From Lentinus brumalis (taxonomy: Eukaryota > Basidiomycota > Agaricomycetes > Polyporales > Polyporaceae), in contig MARA01000035.1 in the NCBI GenBank assembly GCA_001792895.1, forward strand, positions 1 through 64,000: a DNA stretch of 64,000 nucleotides, written 5' to 3'. Positions 22,201 through 34,093 of the stretch are shown in pieces (position 1 is the first letter of the stretch; each line of letters opens with the position of its first letter). A program made the position numbers and the translations under genes. The notes under the pieces are model-generated. The model was not told the DNA's origin and did not search any database. It saw only the letters and a program-made list of their open reading frames with translations.

Positions 22201-23659
22201 TCACGCGACCTCAACCCCTCCCACTCTGACCGACATCTGAATGGGGAACGGGGAGATACTGGACGCGTTCGTGATAAGAGGCACCGCGGACCGGCCGTGG
22301 TCCGACGACGCGTGCGTCAGCATCGTCTGCAGGCTCTTCGTCAAGGTTGACGCCAGGTCTGAATTGAACTTCTGTCGCTCTGTATGGGCAAACCGCCGGC
22401 TTCAGCACGAAGTCAATCGACTGGCGGTGCGGCGGGGCAGTGTCCGTGATGCAGAGACCGCAGACGACAAGTTACTTGCCTCGTTCTGAAGGCTGTCGGA
22501 TTTCGGCGTTGATGATCCTGCCGCAGCATGAGCCTTCCGTGCATCCGTCATGGGACCGCAGATTCGGCTCACCACTGCTCCCAGGGGACCTCCTCCTGGA
22601 GTGCAAGTCGTGTCAGCATAAGCTCAGCTGTGCGTACGACGAGCGGCCACGAGTCTCGACACGTCCAACGCGCTCCCCGACCACATCGTGATCCGACGGC
22701 GCAGCTCGCTGGGATCTGCGACTGGCCAAGCATGCCCGCCGGACATGACCCGACCCCGTGCGATGGTATGACCATGGGATGGCTGCCAACTGAGCTGTGT
22801 CACGGTGTACACTCCCGATACGTACAGACGTCCAAGATCGAAAGTTTGAAGTGTCCCGCAGCGCAATCGACCTTCGTCTGCGACGCAGTACGAAATCGCC
22901 GCCTCGGTCAACGCCACAGACGCGGCATTTGGAGTACTGCATCTACCATGGACAGGCAACCCAAGACGTCACCAATGCGCCTCGCTGAGTTGACAGCAAC
23001 CTTCACGGAGCTCGACCACGTAAAGACTTCTGCAAGATATGGACGTACCTCTCCCATAAGGAACCACGACTTCCTGGGGCGCTTCTCGGAGAAGGTCACC
23101 ACGATCTGATCCACGTCGACGCCGGGCACAGTCGGGGAGACCAAAGACAGTCAAGGTCAGTCCCATCCTGCACGCCAAGAGCCACACACCCGGCATCTCC
23201 GAGGGAGAGCGGGGATATGGACGTACGCACCTGTCCGCGTTTGCTCGCGTCCCCCTCGATGCCCTTCCAGAACGCGTCGACCTTGTCCTCCACGAGCTGC
23301 GTGATTTCCTCGTCGTCCACCCCCGGCTGTGCAGAACAAAGGCCGCGTCAGTGTCCCCTGTCATCTCGCAATCTCCCATCTGCCTTCCCCTTGCTCCTTC
23401 CCCGCTCCTCGCACTGTCCCGCACACGACCAAGAGAACCTGCTGCGCACTCACCATCGTGACATCAACTACCTCAAACGTCTTCGGCTTCACAGTCCCAA
23501 ACAGCCTATGGAACAGGATCGAGTGCAGCACCGCGCGGAGGACCTCCTTCGTCTGCAGCCGGTCGAGGACCTGTCTGCCCATGCATCAGCGAACCGCTCG
23601 CCGCTCGCGCGTGTGGGGCTTACCAGGTCGATGGTTATCGTCGGGAGCCCAGCGTTCAT
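22201..23659 (-). CDS. ATG101: Autophagy-related protein 101
   Basis: A HORMA-fold subunit of the Atg1/ULK1 autophagy-initiation complex, where it stabilises Atg13. The start at 23659 gives MNAGLPTITIDL. Next come VLDRLQTKEVLRAVLHSILF, HRLFGTVKPKTFEVVDVTM, DEEITQLVEDKVDAFWKGIE, GQ/IVVTFSEKRPRKSWFLMGE, EEVPWEQW (the WF/PWE segment typical of ATG101) and a helical C-terminal part. That part reads RQKFNSDLASTLTKSLQTML, then PLITNASSISPFPIQMSVRV, and ends GGVEVA at 22201. It is about 180 residues in seven exons. Two features are unusual. The intron 22596-23048 is 453 nt, against about 55 nt elsewhere. The intron after PSER appears to use a GC donor (GCAAGT, bases 22479-22478). The order and spacing of motifs match the family well. 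Confidence 0.88.
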
Positions 23660-24007
23660 GTCAGACGTCCAAAAGTGTCAAAAACGGGGAGATTGTGATG
23701 ATGGAGCCAGGAGGAGAACACGCTGAATCTGGCAGGGCTGAGCGGGATACATAGACGCTCAGGGATAGCGCCCCACAGGCGGGCCGGGTCCGAAGCCTGG
23801 TCTTGCGGAAATGTGCAGAACAACAAGTTGCAAGTTGCAGGCACGCTTTGAACGATACATATGTAGAGTACTGTGCGAAGCAACGAGCGACATGGTTTGG
23901 CACGGTCAGTATCAGTTATACATGTACTATAGTAGTAGCAGTCAATCGTCACAACAGATACAGCACTCCCTCGTACAACGCGGCGGCGGCGGCGACAATT
24001 TGAAGGC
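23660..24007. other. Intergenic region between ATG101 and the DUF6534 gene
   Basis: About 350 bp between two minus-strand genes, holding the ATG101 promoter. No gene or obvious element is seen. Confidence 0.5.
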
Positions 24008-26558
24008 TCACTTGGCGGGGAGGTACGCAGCGTCGGGGCTCTTCGAGATCTGGATGGTAATCCCGTTCCCCGCGACTGACTCCGGCCGCTCGTGCCCGCG
24101 TCCGAGTCGCTCGGGTCCGGGCCCTCGACGTCGTGCTCGACCGTCTTTTCAACCGTCACCTCGAGCTGTTGAGTCGCGCGCAAGATCAGCACATGGTGGT
24201 GTTATGCGCATGTACAAGGGAGGGCGGTGCGGTGGCGTCGAGATGGAGGGAAGAGGAGGGTAAGGAAAAGAAGACGCACCCGAGTCTCGCCGTGGCTCCG
24301 GTGCGCCCACCCGTTGGTGTTGCTCCGGCGGAAGGTGCTGGGGAAGAGGACGGGCAGGGCATGGTCTCCGCCACCACTTGAGCCCTGCGACTTGTTCAAC
24401 AGGGACTTGCGCGAGTTCAGTCTGCGGCGGTGAGCATCAGCGGCCGTCACCGATCAGCATTGAGTGAGGTACGCACGTTGCGAGGAACGAGTTGGCGTAG
24501 ACTAGACAGAGGAATCACGCGTCAGTGCCAGCGCTGGATCGTGAAGAGGAAGCGGAGACGCACGCTTGCTGATCGCAAAGTGCAGGCCGAGGAAGATGAG
24601 GTTCGTGGGCATGGTCAGCCACTGTCCACGGTAACGTCAGTCCGACAGCCGCCTCAAACCTTTCGGGAACTCACGCAAATGAGCGAGACGACCGTCGTGA
24701 TACTGGCGACACCACGTCAGCAAACTGCACCCGCTGTATGGGCGGGAAGAGACGCACCACGTAAGCATGCCGTTCTCGATCGTGTACAGCGTAATGGTGT
24801 CGACGATGCGGTCCATGCTAGACGCGACCAGCCTGCGTGAGAGAGAGAATCTAGCGGCGTGCATGACGGTCAGCGTGTTGGGTACGTACCGTCCGAGCCC
24901 GGTGCGTCCGCGGCGGAGGAAATAGCAAAGACCAATCGTGATGAAGATGTCGAGCGAGGCGGCGCTGGAGAGGCCGATCGTGAAGACAAACTGAGTTGCA
25001 GAGACGCGTCAGACGGCGGGAGATGTCTCCATACTATGACTTACGTCGTAGCCATGCACGAAGCCAGAATAGCTCTTGAGCGTTATCCTGTAGGCGGATC
25101 ACAGTCAATCCGAGTGTGTCTCGGGCGTCGACAAGGCACGTACATCTCTGACGTGGATACTGGAGACAATCATCGCGTCAGTGCTTCGCACAGTACGTGG
25201 AGAGGTGTGGCTTACTTGCGGCCGAGACTGTGCGGGTGGCAAGTCGAATTAGTGCGGTTATGGGGGCAGTGCTACGGACGTACTCAAGCGAACGAACGCG
25301 AGCAAGACCTGCCGCATCGATGATTAATTTCGCGGAAGGGCAAGTAAGAGGGAAAGGCGCACCAATGGTGCGATGATGTACCAGTTTGCGCGGCTCACTG
25401 CGAGGACTGATCAATACTGAGGCCGCGCCTGATGCGAGCAGGACTCACGGCTGTATATCCGGTGGATGAAGAAGCTGACAATACATGGAGTGAGTCGGCT
25501 GTGATACGAGTCCAGAACAACGGGGAAGCTATTGAAGACGACGTGGCGAGGACCCGGCGAGCGAGAGGGGCTACAGGGACGGTGAACGGTGGCAACGGTC
25601 TGCACGGCGATGTGACAGCGTGTGGTTTAGGAGGCACTGGGAAACAGTCGTGGGGGAGAAAGAACGTCCCGTAGCACACTGTCAAGCCTGTCCGTCTTTA
25701 TATACGGATGTGGGGTACGGACTTCCGTCACGGAAGCCACCTCGAGACCCCAACGTAATCCTAAACACGGGATGCGCCGAGATGCGATGACGCAGCGCGA
25801 CTTGACGCAACCCCACAAAAGTCACCGACGCCATGGGCATAGTGTAAATGTATCCGAACGCGGCGACGTACCAATGTACAAAGAACGTGATCGTGGCCTG
25901 CGAAATGCGAAGTCAATGGTTAATACGTGAGTCCCGAGTGTCGAACGAGGTGACATACCGTGAGAGCAACCGACGCCTACAGCGAGAGATGTGAGAACGG
26001 GTGACAGACATGTATGGAATATCTGGACCGGAGTACGTACTGCGATGGACCTTGGGCGAAGTCAACTTCAAAAATATGTGTAAGGCGGGAGGCGACGCAC
26101 CATGTTATGTCATCAATCGTGTCCCAGTCACCGAAATGAACGATGAGATACTGCCAGTTCGCCGTGATTGTCATCGCCGAGTGCAGAGCATCAAGCACCC
26201 TGACGGTCTGTCAGACGTGGATGACCTGCTTGAAGGCACAACCTACCAGATGGCGACCACCTATCACGATGGAGTGGGCATGGGAAATAGGCACGCAACC
26301 AGCACACGGACACTCACCATGAACTTAAACCTCAGAATGTCTCTGGGATACAATTGGAAGTACAAGAAGACCTGCATGGAGACCGCCCCGGAGAGGCTGA
26401 GCCGCGTAGATGAGTTCAGCGGCCAGTAAATTGGAAGAGATCGCGTAGAGAACGCACAAGAGAGCGATCAAGCTGCCTATGAGGACTGCGCCCATGGAGT
26501 GAGCGAGCTGGGTCTGGCGGTCGACCTCGAGCTGCTGGACGCCGGCGAACGCAGACAT
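24008..26558 (-). CDS. DUF6534 multi-pass membrane protein
   Basis: A basidiomycete membrane protein of unknown function with a predicted seven-helix topology. The ATG at 26558 gives MSAFAGVQQLEV and then the first helix, HSMGAVLIGSLIALL. Later exons encode MQVFLYFQLYPRDILRF, VLDALHSAMTITANWQYLIV (family signature), ASVALT/ATITFFVH, FFIHRIYS, FVFTIGLSSAASLDIFITIG and LCYFLRRGRTGLG. The DUF6534 core follows: SSMDRIVDTITLYTIENGML, then a helix with LTMPTNLIFLGLHFAISKLY and NSFLATLNSRKSLLNKSQG. The tail is hydrophilic. The last exon shows an apparent one-base frame change between DVEGPDPSDSDAG and NGITIQISKSPDAAYLPAK, so the stop at 24008 assumes a missing base near 24080-24125. One intron near 25480-25868 is about 385 nt. 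It is paralogous to the gene at 31866. Confidence 0.82.
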
Positions 26559-27560
26559 GGCGAAGGGTGCGACGGCGCCGAAGACGGGGTGCTAGGCATT
26601 CATGCAACGCGGAGACGTGAACGATCTGGGGGCTGGTGGGTGCGCGCGCATGTCGAGCCGCTATAATTTATATGTACTTACGCACACGACGGTTGGAAGC
26701 CACGGCTGAGATCTGAGAGGACGCCGGCGGCGCGTTGGCGCGGCCTATGCCGCATTGGGCGAGATGCTGACGGCGTAACAGGGCGTAACCCTCGGCTTCG
26801 AGCTGGGTTCCCGATTGATCGCGGAAAGGCAATTCGATTGGTGGGCTCGGAGTCCGCCACAATCAGGTTTCGGTTTCGTTTTCGTCGCGTCTGCCAGCGT
26901 CCCGAGCGGCGCACCCAGCAGCGGCGTCGCGTATCCGCTGCGGTTGCGAGGTCCAGGTCAGTCTGAAGCTCCTCGGGCGACGTTTATTTGCCGTCAGTGC
27001 TCCGAGCAAATCGATGCATTTATGTTGCTGTCAGTGGCACTTAGCTTCAAGTTTCTAGCATAGCTGCACCCCGCCACATATCACTGCGGCAGCCGCGAAC
27101 ACGGGTGAAGGCTTTCCTTTGACACTCGGCCACGCGCTGACGAAAATTATTCGCCGCCCTCCAATGGCACAAGGCTCCCGAGTTCCAACTGCGAAGGCCA
27201 ATCGCCGATCGACCACGTAAGGCGACTGAGTCTAGTCGCCGGTCCCTTGGACGATGTCGACGCGCACGACTGCAAGTCGTAGTACATAGACGGCAAGGCA
27301 AGACCGGTACCCAGCGTGCTTGGTGAGCTTCAGTTGTACAAACCTCAGAGGCGCTTGACCCGCCCATATCTCCGGCAGGCTACATGACTCAGTATGTCCC
27401 CACAGTTCACCAGCAGAGTGAGCGAGATCTCTCACAGAAGAATTCGTTGGCATGCACACGCACCGATGCACCTGCAAGCCCCACGACGCAAGCATCTCAG
27501 ACTTCCGACGCCGAGCACTGCATCGCAACCCGCTCGCGGCAGTTCTTCAATTGAGTACCA
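26559..27560. other. 1 kb intergenic region
   Basis: Holds the promoter of the DUF6534 gene and the 3' flank of the hydrolase gene, both on the minus strand. No supported reading frame was found. Confidence 0.5.
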
Positions 27561-29010
27561 CTACCAGTCCCGGCCGTGGTGCTCGAACCACTCCAGGGTC
27601 GTCCTCGCGGTCTCCTCCTTCGCCCAGCCTTCGACAGACACGCCCACACATGTAAGCCTAAGCCTCTCCCCAGCGACCCAAAGAAACACTCACGCTCGGT
27701 CTTCACCTCCGGATCAGCCCTCGTCGCGTACCCATGCCTCGCCCCGCCAAAGATCTGGATGAAGTACGTCGCCTTCCGCTCGACGAGGATGTCCTCCGCG
27801 CGTCGCCTCGCAGCATGCGGGAACGTGAAGTCGTCCTCTGTCGGAAGCGTCAGCGTTAGCGAATGCGGCATGCGCCCTCCAGTCTCCTTCTGATCCCTGA
27901 ACTAGGCGCATTTGTAGAACGTCGAACCGGCGAGCGGTCCTGCCCTTGGGAGCACAGGTGCGTGCTCACCTGGAGAAGAGAGAAGCAGCGGCCCTGTGCG
28001 ACCGCGTAACACTAGCGTCAGCGCTGGCAAGCTCAAGAAGATTTTCGCCACCAGACGAGTGGCACATCAGGACGTGGCACTCACGCATGATGTTGTGGAA
28101 GTGGTCTTCGTCAAGGAATGCGGGGTGCGCGAATGCGCCTGTCGACACACCAGGTGAGCTCCTCGCTTGAGTCCCTGGGGCGGTGGGGCCTGCACCACGC
28201 GTCTGTGCTTGCAGAAGATCGCCCGCTTACCTGCAGTGACCCAATCCGTGGCTAGGAGCTCCATCACGAACGGCGCGCCGAAGCAGTATCCTAGCAGAGT
28301 GCCGTAAGTTGCGGGTACTTAGCAGCGGAAGCGCACATCAGATCTTCTTCCCCGTCTATCCCTCCCGCGCTGAGAAGAGGGCCGAAGCACACCCACCGAC
28401 TGCAAAGAACTTCGTCCTGGGGCCGCCTGAACGTGCATCGTGCACATCGTGGTTCAGCACACCCCTCTGCATAGCGTGAGCGGGATGCGTCGTGCTCACC
28501 GTATCGCTCCCTCACGGCGTCGATCCACGGCGGCGTGATCCTCGCGGCGCTCGCCCGGTACGGCTTGACCCACTCGTCGACGTCCCATCCGGGCTTGCCC
28601 TCGTGCGTCGCGCGCGAGTCGCCCTCGAAGTAGTCGACCCCGAGCACGAGGTACCCTGTCCGACCCCGCGACCCATCAGCCCTGCATTACTTATCCCTAT
28701 CCCTCGTTTGGGGCCCTTCCTTCCCGGGGCCTATCAAGGGAAACAGAGAAGACAGGATCTGACACGCACCGTGTTCCGCCCAGTAGTCCATCGCGAGCTT
28801 CGAGTTGATGTACAGCGCGCCGAAGACGTCCGCGAAGAACAGGATGACCTTGCGCGGGTGTGTCGAGTCTATGTCTGGGTGTGGGCGCGAGACGTACGTG
28901 TCGAGGTTGGCGATGACCTCGACGGTGCCGCGCGCGACGCCCGAATGCTGCACGGTGCGCGCGCAGCAGTCGCCGCAGGGTCCTGCGAGGGGAGCGGCCG
29001 AAGTCGACAT
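27561..29010 (-). CDS. Dienelactone hydrolase family protein
   Basis: An alpha/beta hydrolase of the dienelactone hydrolase family. In bacteria the family opens dienelactones in chlorocatechol degradation; the substrate of fungal members is mostly unknown. The ATG at 29010 gives MSTSAAPLAGPCGDCCARTV, a usual opening for fungal members. Next come ANLDTYVSRP, KVILFFADVFGALYINSKLA, a GT-AG intron and YLVLGVDYFEGDSRATHEGK, followed by a short exon (GGPRTKFFAVG) joined to YCFGAPFVMELLATDWVTA. The cysteine of GYCFGAPF is the expected nucleophile. AFAHPAFLDEDHFHNI leads into the segment expected to hold the acidic residue, and GARHGYATR holds the catalytic histidine. The last exon ends TTLEWFEHHGRDW at 27561. 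It is about 270 residues, as usual, with about six introns. No signal peptide, so probably cytosolic. Confidence 0.9.
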
Positions 29011-29255
29011 CGGCGTATAGCTGCGGAGTGAGTACTTAACGTTGTCAGCCTGGACACAGTGGCGGTCAGAGGTATGTAGGTACGCCTGCATATATAGACT
29101 GGGTGATTGACGAGAACGGACCGAGCTCTACCCACAGACACGACCTATCGCCTCCGAGGTGCCTGCTTCCGGGTTCTCTAGGGAGATTTGTACTGGTGAG
29201 AAGCGACTTCGGCCCAATTTCGGGGAGGTGCGTAGTGAATTCGGGCCTCTGATAA

Positions 29256-30430
29256 TCAAGCACACCACTCTCGCCCCCTCGCCTTGTACAAGATTTCTCG
29301 GTGCACGTCCACGGAGAACTCCACACCGCTCTTCTTGCAACTCTCAGCGATATGCGCCCACGGCTCCTCGTCCATGCACGACATCAGGAGACACAGTCTT
29401 CGCAGACCGAGCCCCTCCTCCCCCACCCGGGCGATGTAGTCGAGTAGTGCCCGCTCGTACGGGTACGGGGCAGCGCCTGTGGCCAGTTCTAGCACCCGCA
29501 ACGTCGCCGACAGGTGCTGGAACAGTTGCTCGCTGTAGGTGCCCTCGAGACAGCAGACGCGCTCGAGGGTCGGGATGCGCAAGACGAGGTCGTCCATGAA
29601 CGGCCGCGCAGGGGACCACGCCCGCCACCCGAACAGGCTGAGCTCCGTGAGCGGTCCGGTGCATGTAAGAAGTGTATCCGCAACCATGGGGCCGCGGTGT
29701 TCCATGAAATGGACGGCGGGGTGCAGCGCGAGGGTGGATAGCTGGGGTGCGCAGGCTGCGAGGAAGCGGTCGGCGAAGGAGCACTGATGGATCATGACGA
29801 CGAGGTGCTTCAACGACGGCGAGGGCGTCACGTCCAACGCGCACTCGTACGAGGCTGGGTTGTAGAACGTGACGCAGAGGGTCTGCAGGGAAGGTAATGA
29901 GACGCAGGCTTTCGCGACAGCGGGTGTGATATCTCCGGATATATCGAGCTGAGTAATCGTGCGGACGGCTGGGGCGTCGAAGACGGGTAGGTGCGGCTTG
30001 TTATGACGCCAGAAGTACTGAAGTACGCGCAGAGTGTCCTCGGGCAGGAGTCTTATCCATCCGAGTTGTTCTTCCACCGAACTACCGGACTGCCAGATGG
30101 TGAGATGTCGGAGCAAGGCCCGGAGGTGCGGGCACGTTTGCATAGAGCGGACGAACTTAGCCTCCCTTTGCGGAACGTAGGTACCGCTCGGGTAGACCGA
30201 GATGGTGTCGTACATGGCGACTTGAGCTGGACGTGTCCAAGAACGGCATACAAGAGCTGCGGCTGCATACCCGTCGCCTTCCCAGTCACCACTCTCGAAA
30301 ATATGGTGCAGCACATCTGCACATAGAGCAGGGCGGCGTATTGTGGGAAAGGCCTGTTTGTTACCACGAGGTGAGTAGCTGTAGTCCGGCTTGAAGATAA
30401 CGCCAACTTGTGCGTACTCACTGAGTTCAT
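29256..30430 (-). CDS. F-box-like LRR protein
   Basis: The ATG at 30430 encodes only MNS before a 69-nt intron (GTGAGTACGC donor, AACAG acceptor). Exon 2 reads AFPTIRRPALCADVLHHIFE, the F-box start, and continues uninterrupted to 29256. The F-box region includes AALVCRSWTRPAQVAMYDTI. The LRR-like body includes CPHLRALLRHLTIW, FDAPAVRTITQLDISGD, LPSLQTLCVTFYN and LSATLRVLELATGAAPYPYE, and ends in CKKSGVEFSVDVHREILYK. It is about 360 residues. The decayed locus at 30549-31068 just upstream is a relative, so this was a tandem pair. The probable role is an SCF substrate receptor; targets unknown. Confidence 0.87.
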
Positions 30431-30548
30431 GACGGGGACGCCGCTGTATGGTATCTCACTGAGTCCTATACGAGAGACACGCCAGCGAGGCGCACGTTAA
30501 GTCGTGCGAACCTGTGCCGGAGAAGGTTCCATTTCCAGCATCCGCGCC

Positions 30549-31068
30549 TCAGTCGTTCGACACGCGAGCGTTCACTGAAGGCGATGAGAAGTACGACCCA
30601 AGGATTTGAGCCAGGCTAATGAACGAATGCCAGATTCGAAGCCAGTCACCTAAATGACATATAGGACCGTTACTAGAGGCAAGCGCTGCCATAGAGGTCA
30701 TCAACGGTGAGTACTGCGGGAGCCGACAGCAGCGATGGTTGAAATGGGACCGTTGCTGTGTACCACTGGAGGCAGCAAAACAATGTCTCCGGAGGTTGGG
30801 ACACGTGCGCATTGTCCGCATGCGACATCGAGGCGCGTTGCCATTCGTGGTCGCTCGGACGTTTGGCATCGAGGTTGACTAGAATGCTCCCAGCATATAG
30901 GACAGCCTGCGCGGGGCGTGTCGAGCTACGACAGACGAGGGCTGCATCCGCCAGGTTTCTCCTACCGGACGCGTCGCGGTCACAGGCGAGGGCTGCTATA
31001 TAGTCGAAGATTGGTAGCAGTATGTCATCGTACAGTCTTGCCTGGTTCATTTTGATCACTGGATGCAT
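30549..31068 (-). pseudogene. Decayed F-box gene
   Basis: The ATG at 31068 begins MHPVIKMNQARLYDDILLPI and reads a good F-box (AALVCRSSTRPAQAVLYAGS). The frame is then lost: family-like text RTMRTCPNLRR lies in a second frame, and SLLSAPAVLTVDDLYGS returns to the first. Compared with the neighbour at 29256, about 60 residues between these two blocks are missing. Everything after the AP-AV block (about 200 residues) is absent before the next gene. This looks like a tandem copy ruined by indels and a 3' deletion. Confidence 0.75.
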
Positions 31069-31865
31069 GTCAAGGTGATCAGATCTGGCAGTGCGTACAG
31101 GATGGTAAATAGCGCAGACTAACAGTACGAAGTGAGTTGATGATGATACAACTCGAGGTCGGCGAGGCCTGGTACCGCACACTCGTGTGGGTCGAATTTG
31201 GTCTTCAATGACGAATACCTGCAAATCTGGCGATAGTTGGCAGACGCCAAAAGTACTTTTCTGTCGCGCATATTGGCTGGAGTCGACGTCATCTATATGA
31301 CAGCTGTGTAGGAGTACTCGATCTGTGGATGCGCGGATGCTAAACTAGGTTCGGGTCCTGAGAGCATTGCGCAGGAGAACGATCGGACATATGAAGCATT
31401 GCTGAAGCCGCGTCGCACAACCTGAGGAATCAAGACCGTATGAGACATGACGGCAGCGAGGATATTCGCCTCACAGTCCTGGTGCACAATGTGCGGAGAT
31501 GAATTTAGATTCATAAGTAGCTTAGAAGCAAAGTTCGACTCGAGGTCCGAGGACAACTCGAGGAGCAACTGGATGTGGAAGACCGTTTATAGTAGCCTCG
31601 CTGTCAATGAGATCGGCGGAGATCGTGCGCTCATCGACCCTATAAGGCCATATGATCGCCGCATTTGGGCAAAACGTTTGAACGTTTAGCGCGTTTTGTG
31701 GATTCTCACAGACGTCAGACATCTCAATCTATCTTATAGACCTGTCTAATGCCCATGCGCTCGACAACTCCGTCTCCTGACCGGGCTATGCCCCTCTTTC
31801 TTCTCTACCACCAACTCCCCCCTCTCCGCCCCCCTCGTCGCTCTTCGGAGCGGCCGCGATGAGCT
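31069..31865. other. Divergent intergenic region
   Basis: Between the decayed F-box locus (minus) and the plus-strand DUF6534 gene. It presumably carries the latter's promoter. A pyrimidine-rich tract lies near 31790-31840, just upstream of the ATG at 31866. No gene is seen. Confidence 0.5.
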
Positions 31866-34093
31866 ATGGCCAATGCGAGCGACACCATCGGTGCCATCCT
31901 CGTTGGTGCCCTCGTCTCCGCTGTGTCAGTCAGATTTGCACATCAGCACACACGCGTAAAGTGAACGACGTTGGGTTTGCAGGCTCTCGGGCTCGGTAAC
32001 AACGCAAACGTTCATATACCTCAGGAATTACGGAGGCGATGACTATATGCGCAATATATGGATTGTGAGTCTTCTCTCCCTCATCTATCTGCCCCCTTAG
32101 TGTCTCAAAGCACGTGTGCGAAGGTGTCTGTATTATGGTGCGTGATGCGCTCGATCAGCATGAAGGCAGACTCAGGGGTGAACACTAAGCAGGTTCCTCG
32201 ATACACTACATCTGTCCATGGCGTTTGCGTCAGCATGGATATACCTCATTCAAAACTGGGGTAACGATGCTATCTTTGATCACATTCCATGGTGAGTACA
32301 CGAATGCTTTCAACCTGTTCTCCGTCTTCACATTCTCATCCATCTATGTAGGACTATTGCTGTGCGTGCTCCTTGCGCATATCAAGTTGCGCGCGCTCAT
32401 GACCCCTGTATGCACAGCTCACCGTGGCCCTCACCGTGAGTTCTCCTCAACTCCTGGCATATATTTATGCGTGTCAAGCTGTCAAGCCTCAGGCTGAGTC
32501 ATCTCAGGCCAGGGCGGGCGTTCATAAAGGACTTTTCGCGATTTCTGGACCCGTTCCGGTTCGGATCCGGAGTTGCGCACTGCACAGACCTCTGGCTGCA
32601 TCCACGTCTCGCTGTTAATGAACAGGCGTCGACTATTTTCGTGCTCCCCAGTGCATCATTTTCAAGTTGTGTCGCGGAGCCTGAGACAGACAATGCCGAG
32701 CGTGGTCTTGGGATTCATTCGTTATGCCATATTCTTCGGTCGGACTCGCGTCATGTTGTACATTCTTATTCATTCATCTTTCTATCCGCAGGCTATCGTT
32801 ACGCTGATTTCGCATTGGTACGGTTGAAGTTCGTTGTTGCATGCCTCCTTTCTGATATCCCCCAGTTTCTTCGCCCACCGGGTCTACGTCTGTACGTGAC
32901 ATCGTGTTCTGTTGTCTCCGGTTCCTATTGAGCAAGTCGAACAGTGAGCGGGTCTTCGTGGTGGTTGACTCTACCAATAGTGAGTCTCACTGCACCTGGG
33001 ACAAGGGCACAATTTCTGACACATCACAGCTCCTTCTCGCCTTTGGTCGGCTCGGTGAGTGCGCGTTCACACCTATTGCCAAGATCTTCCGCTCATCGGC
33101 TTATCGCAGTTTCGGCGCTCGGTGAGAGACCAGGATATCTGGATTGATGTGCATCGACTGACCTCACTGCGGCCGCCCAGTGTCAACATCTGAGATGTAA
33201 GGAAATTCTTGGCGCGAAGGGATCATTGTTGAACGCCATGTTAGGATTTCCTTGGGCAGCTATGAAGCGTTCGTTGATCGTGTTGGAGTAAGTGACCAGT
33301 CAACATTGGGCGTGTGCTGGTCCGCTGACGCATCTGCGCAGTGGGTCTTTACGACTGGCCTCTCGCTGTCCACGACCGTGGACGTCCTCATCACCATAAC
33401 CTTGATCGCCCTCCTCCAGCGCAGCCGCACGGGGTTCTCTACTGTGTGCGTATCCACTCTACCATCACGCTTGCGGCGTATGCTGACGTTGGCGGCCCCA
33501 GTACGGACCACTTAATTGACGTCGTCACATTATACACTATCGAAACCGGCCTAGTTACGAGGCATGTCTCCCCGGTTTCCCATCTATTCCTCCGACGCTG
33601 ACCGGCATATCAAACTCAGTATTACCACAGCTGTCTCGCTCATATGTGTGAGTGCAAAATGCCACCGTTAATCGACTTCGGACTAACTCCACGGCGCGCC
33701 TGCAGTGGCTCACGATGCCCCGCAACCTCATCTTCCTCGCGCTACACTTCTCGATATCCAAGTGTACGTACCCGGCGCCACTCTGCGCGCGCTGCGACCG
33801 ATGCTAATAGCGTGCTGCCAGTATACGCGACATCTACATTAGCCACGTACGTCCCTCAATCGCCTTGCAAGGGAACATTCAGCTGATGGCATGTCGACTT
33901 TGGCAGATTGAATGCGCGGAAATCTCTGCGACGGCGGACGCGCCAGCCGGATCAACACCTCCTGCCCGTCATATCGTCGTTGCACGAGGCGCAGAGCCAG
34001 ACGCGGAGAGAGCAGGGAGAGGTCCTGGTGCGTTCGCCGCGTGTGCCCGCATGTCCATGTCTGACATGGCGCGACAGGACTCTAGCAGCATGA
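31866..34093 (+). CDS. DUF6534 multi-pass membrane protein, second copy
   Basis: A paralogue of the minus-strand gene at 24008-26558, in the opposite orientation. The ATG at 31866 gives MANASDTIGAILVGALVSAV, then SGSVTTQTFIYLRNYGGDDY. Later exons give WIYLIQNWGNDAIFDHIPW, AIVTLISH/FFAHRVYV, WVFTTGLSLSTTVDVLITIT and LIALLQRSRTGFST. The family core is STDHLIDVVTLYTIETGLVT, then LTTAVSLICWLTMPRNLIFL, ALHFSIS, VYATSTLAT and LNARKSLRRRTRQPDQHLLP. The stop is at 34093. There are about ten small introns. The function of the family is unknown. The hydrophobic pattern supports several membrane helices. Some boundaries between 32400 and 33250 are uncertain. Confidence 0.8.
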
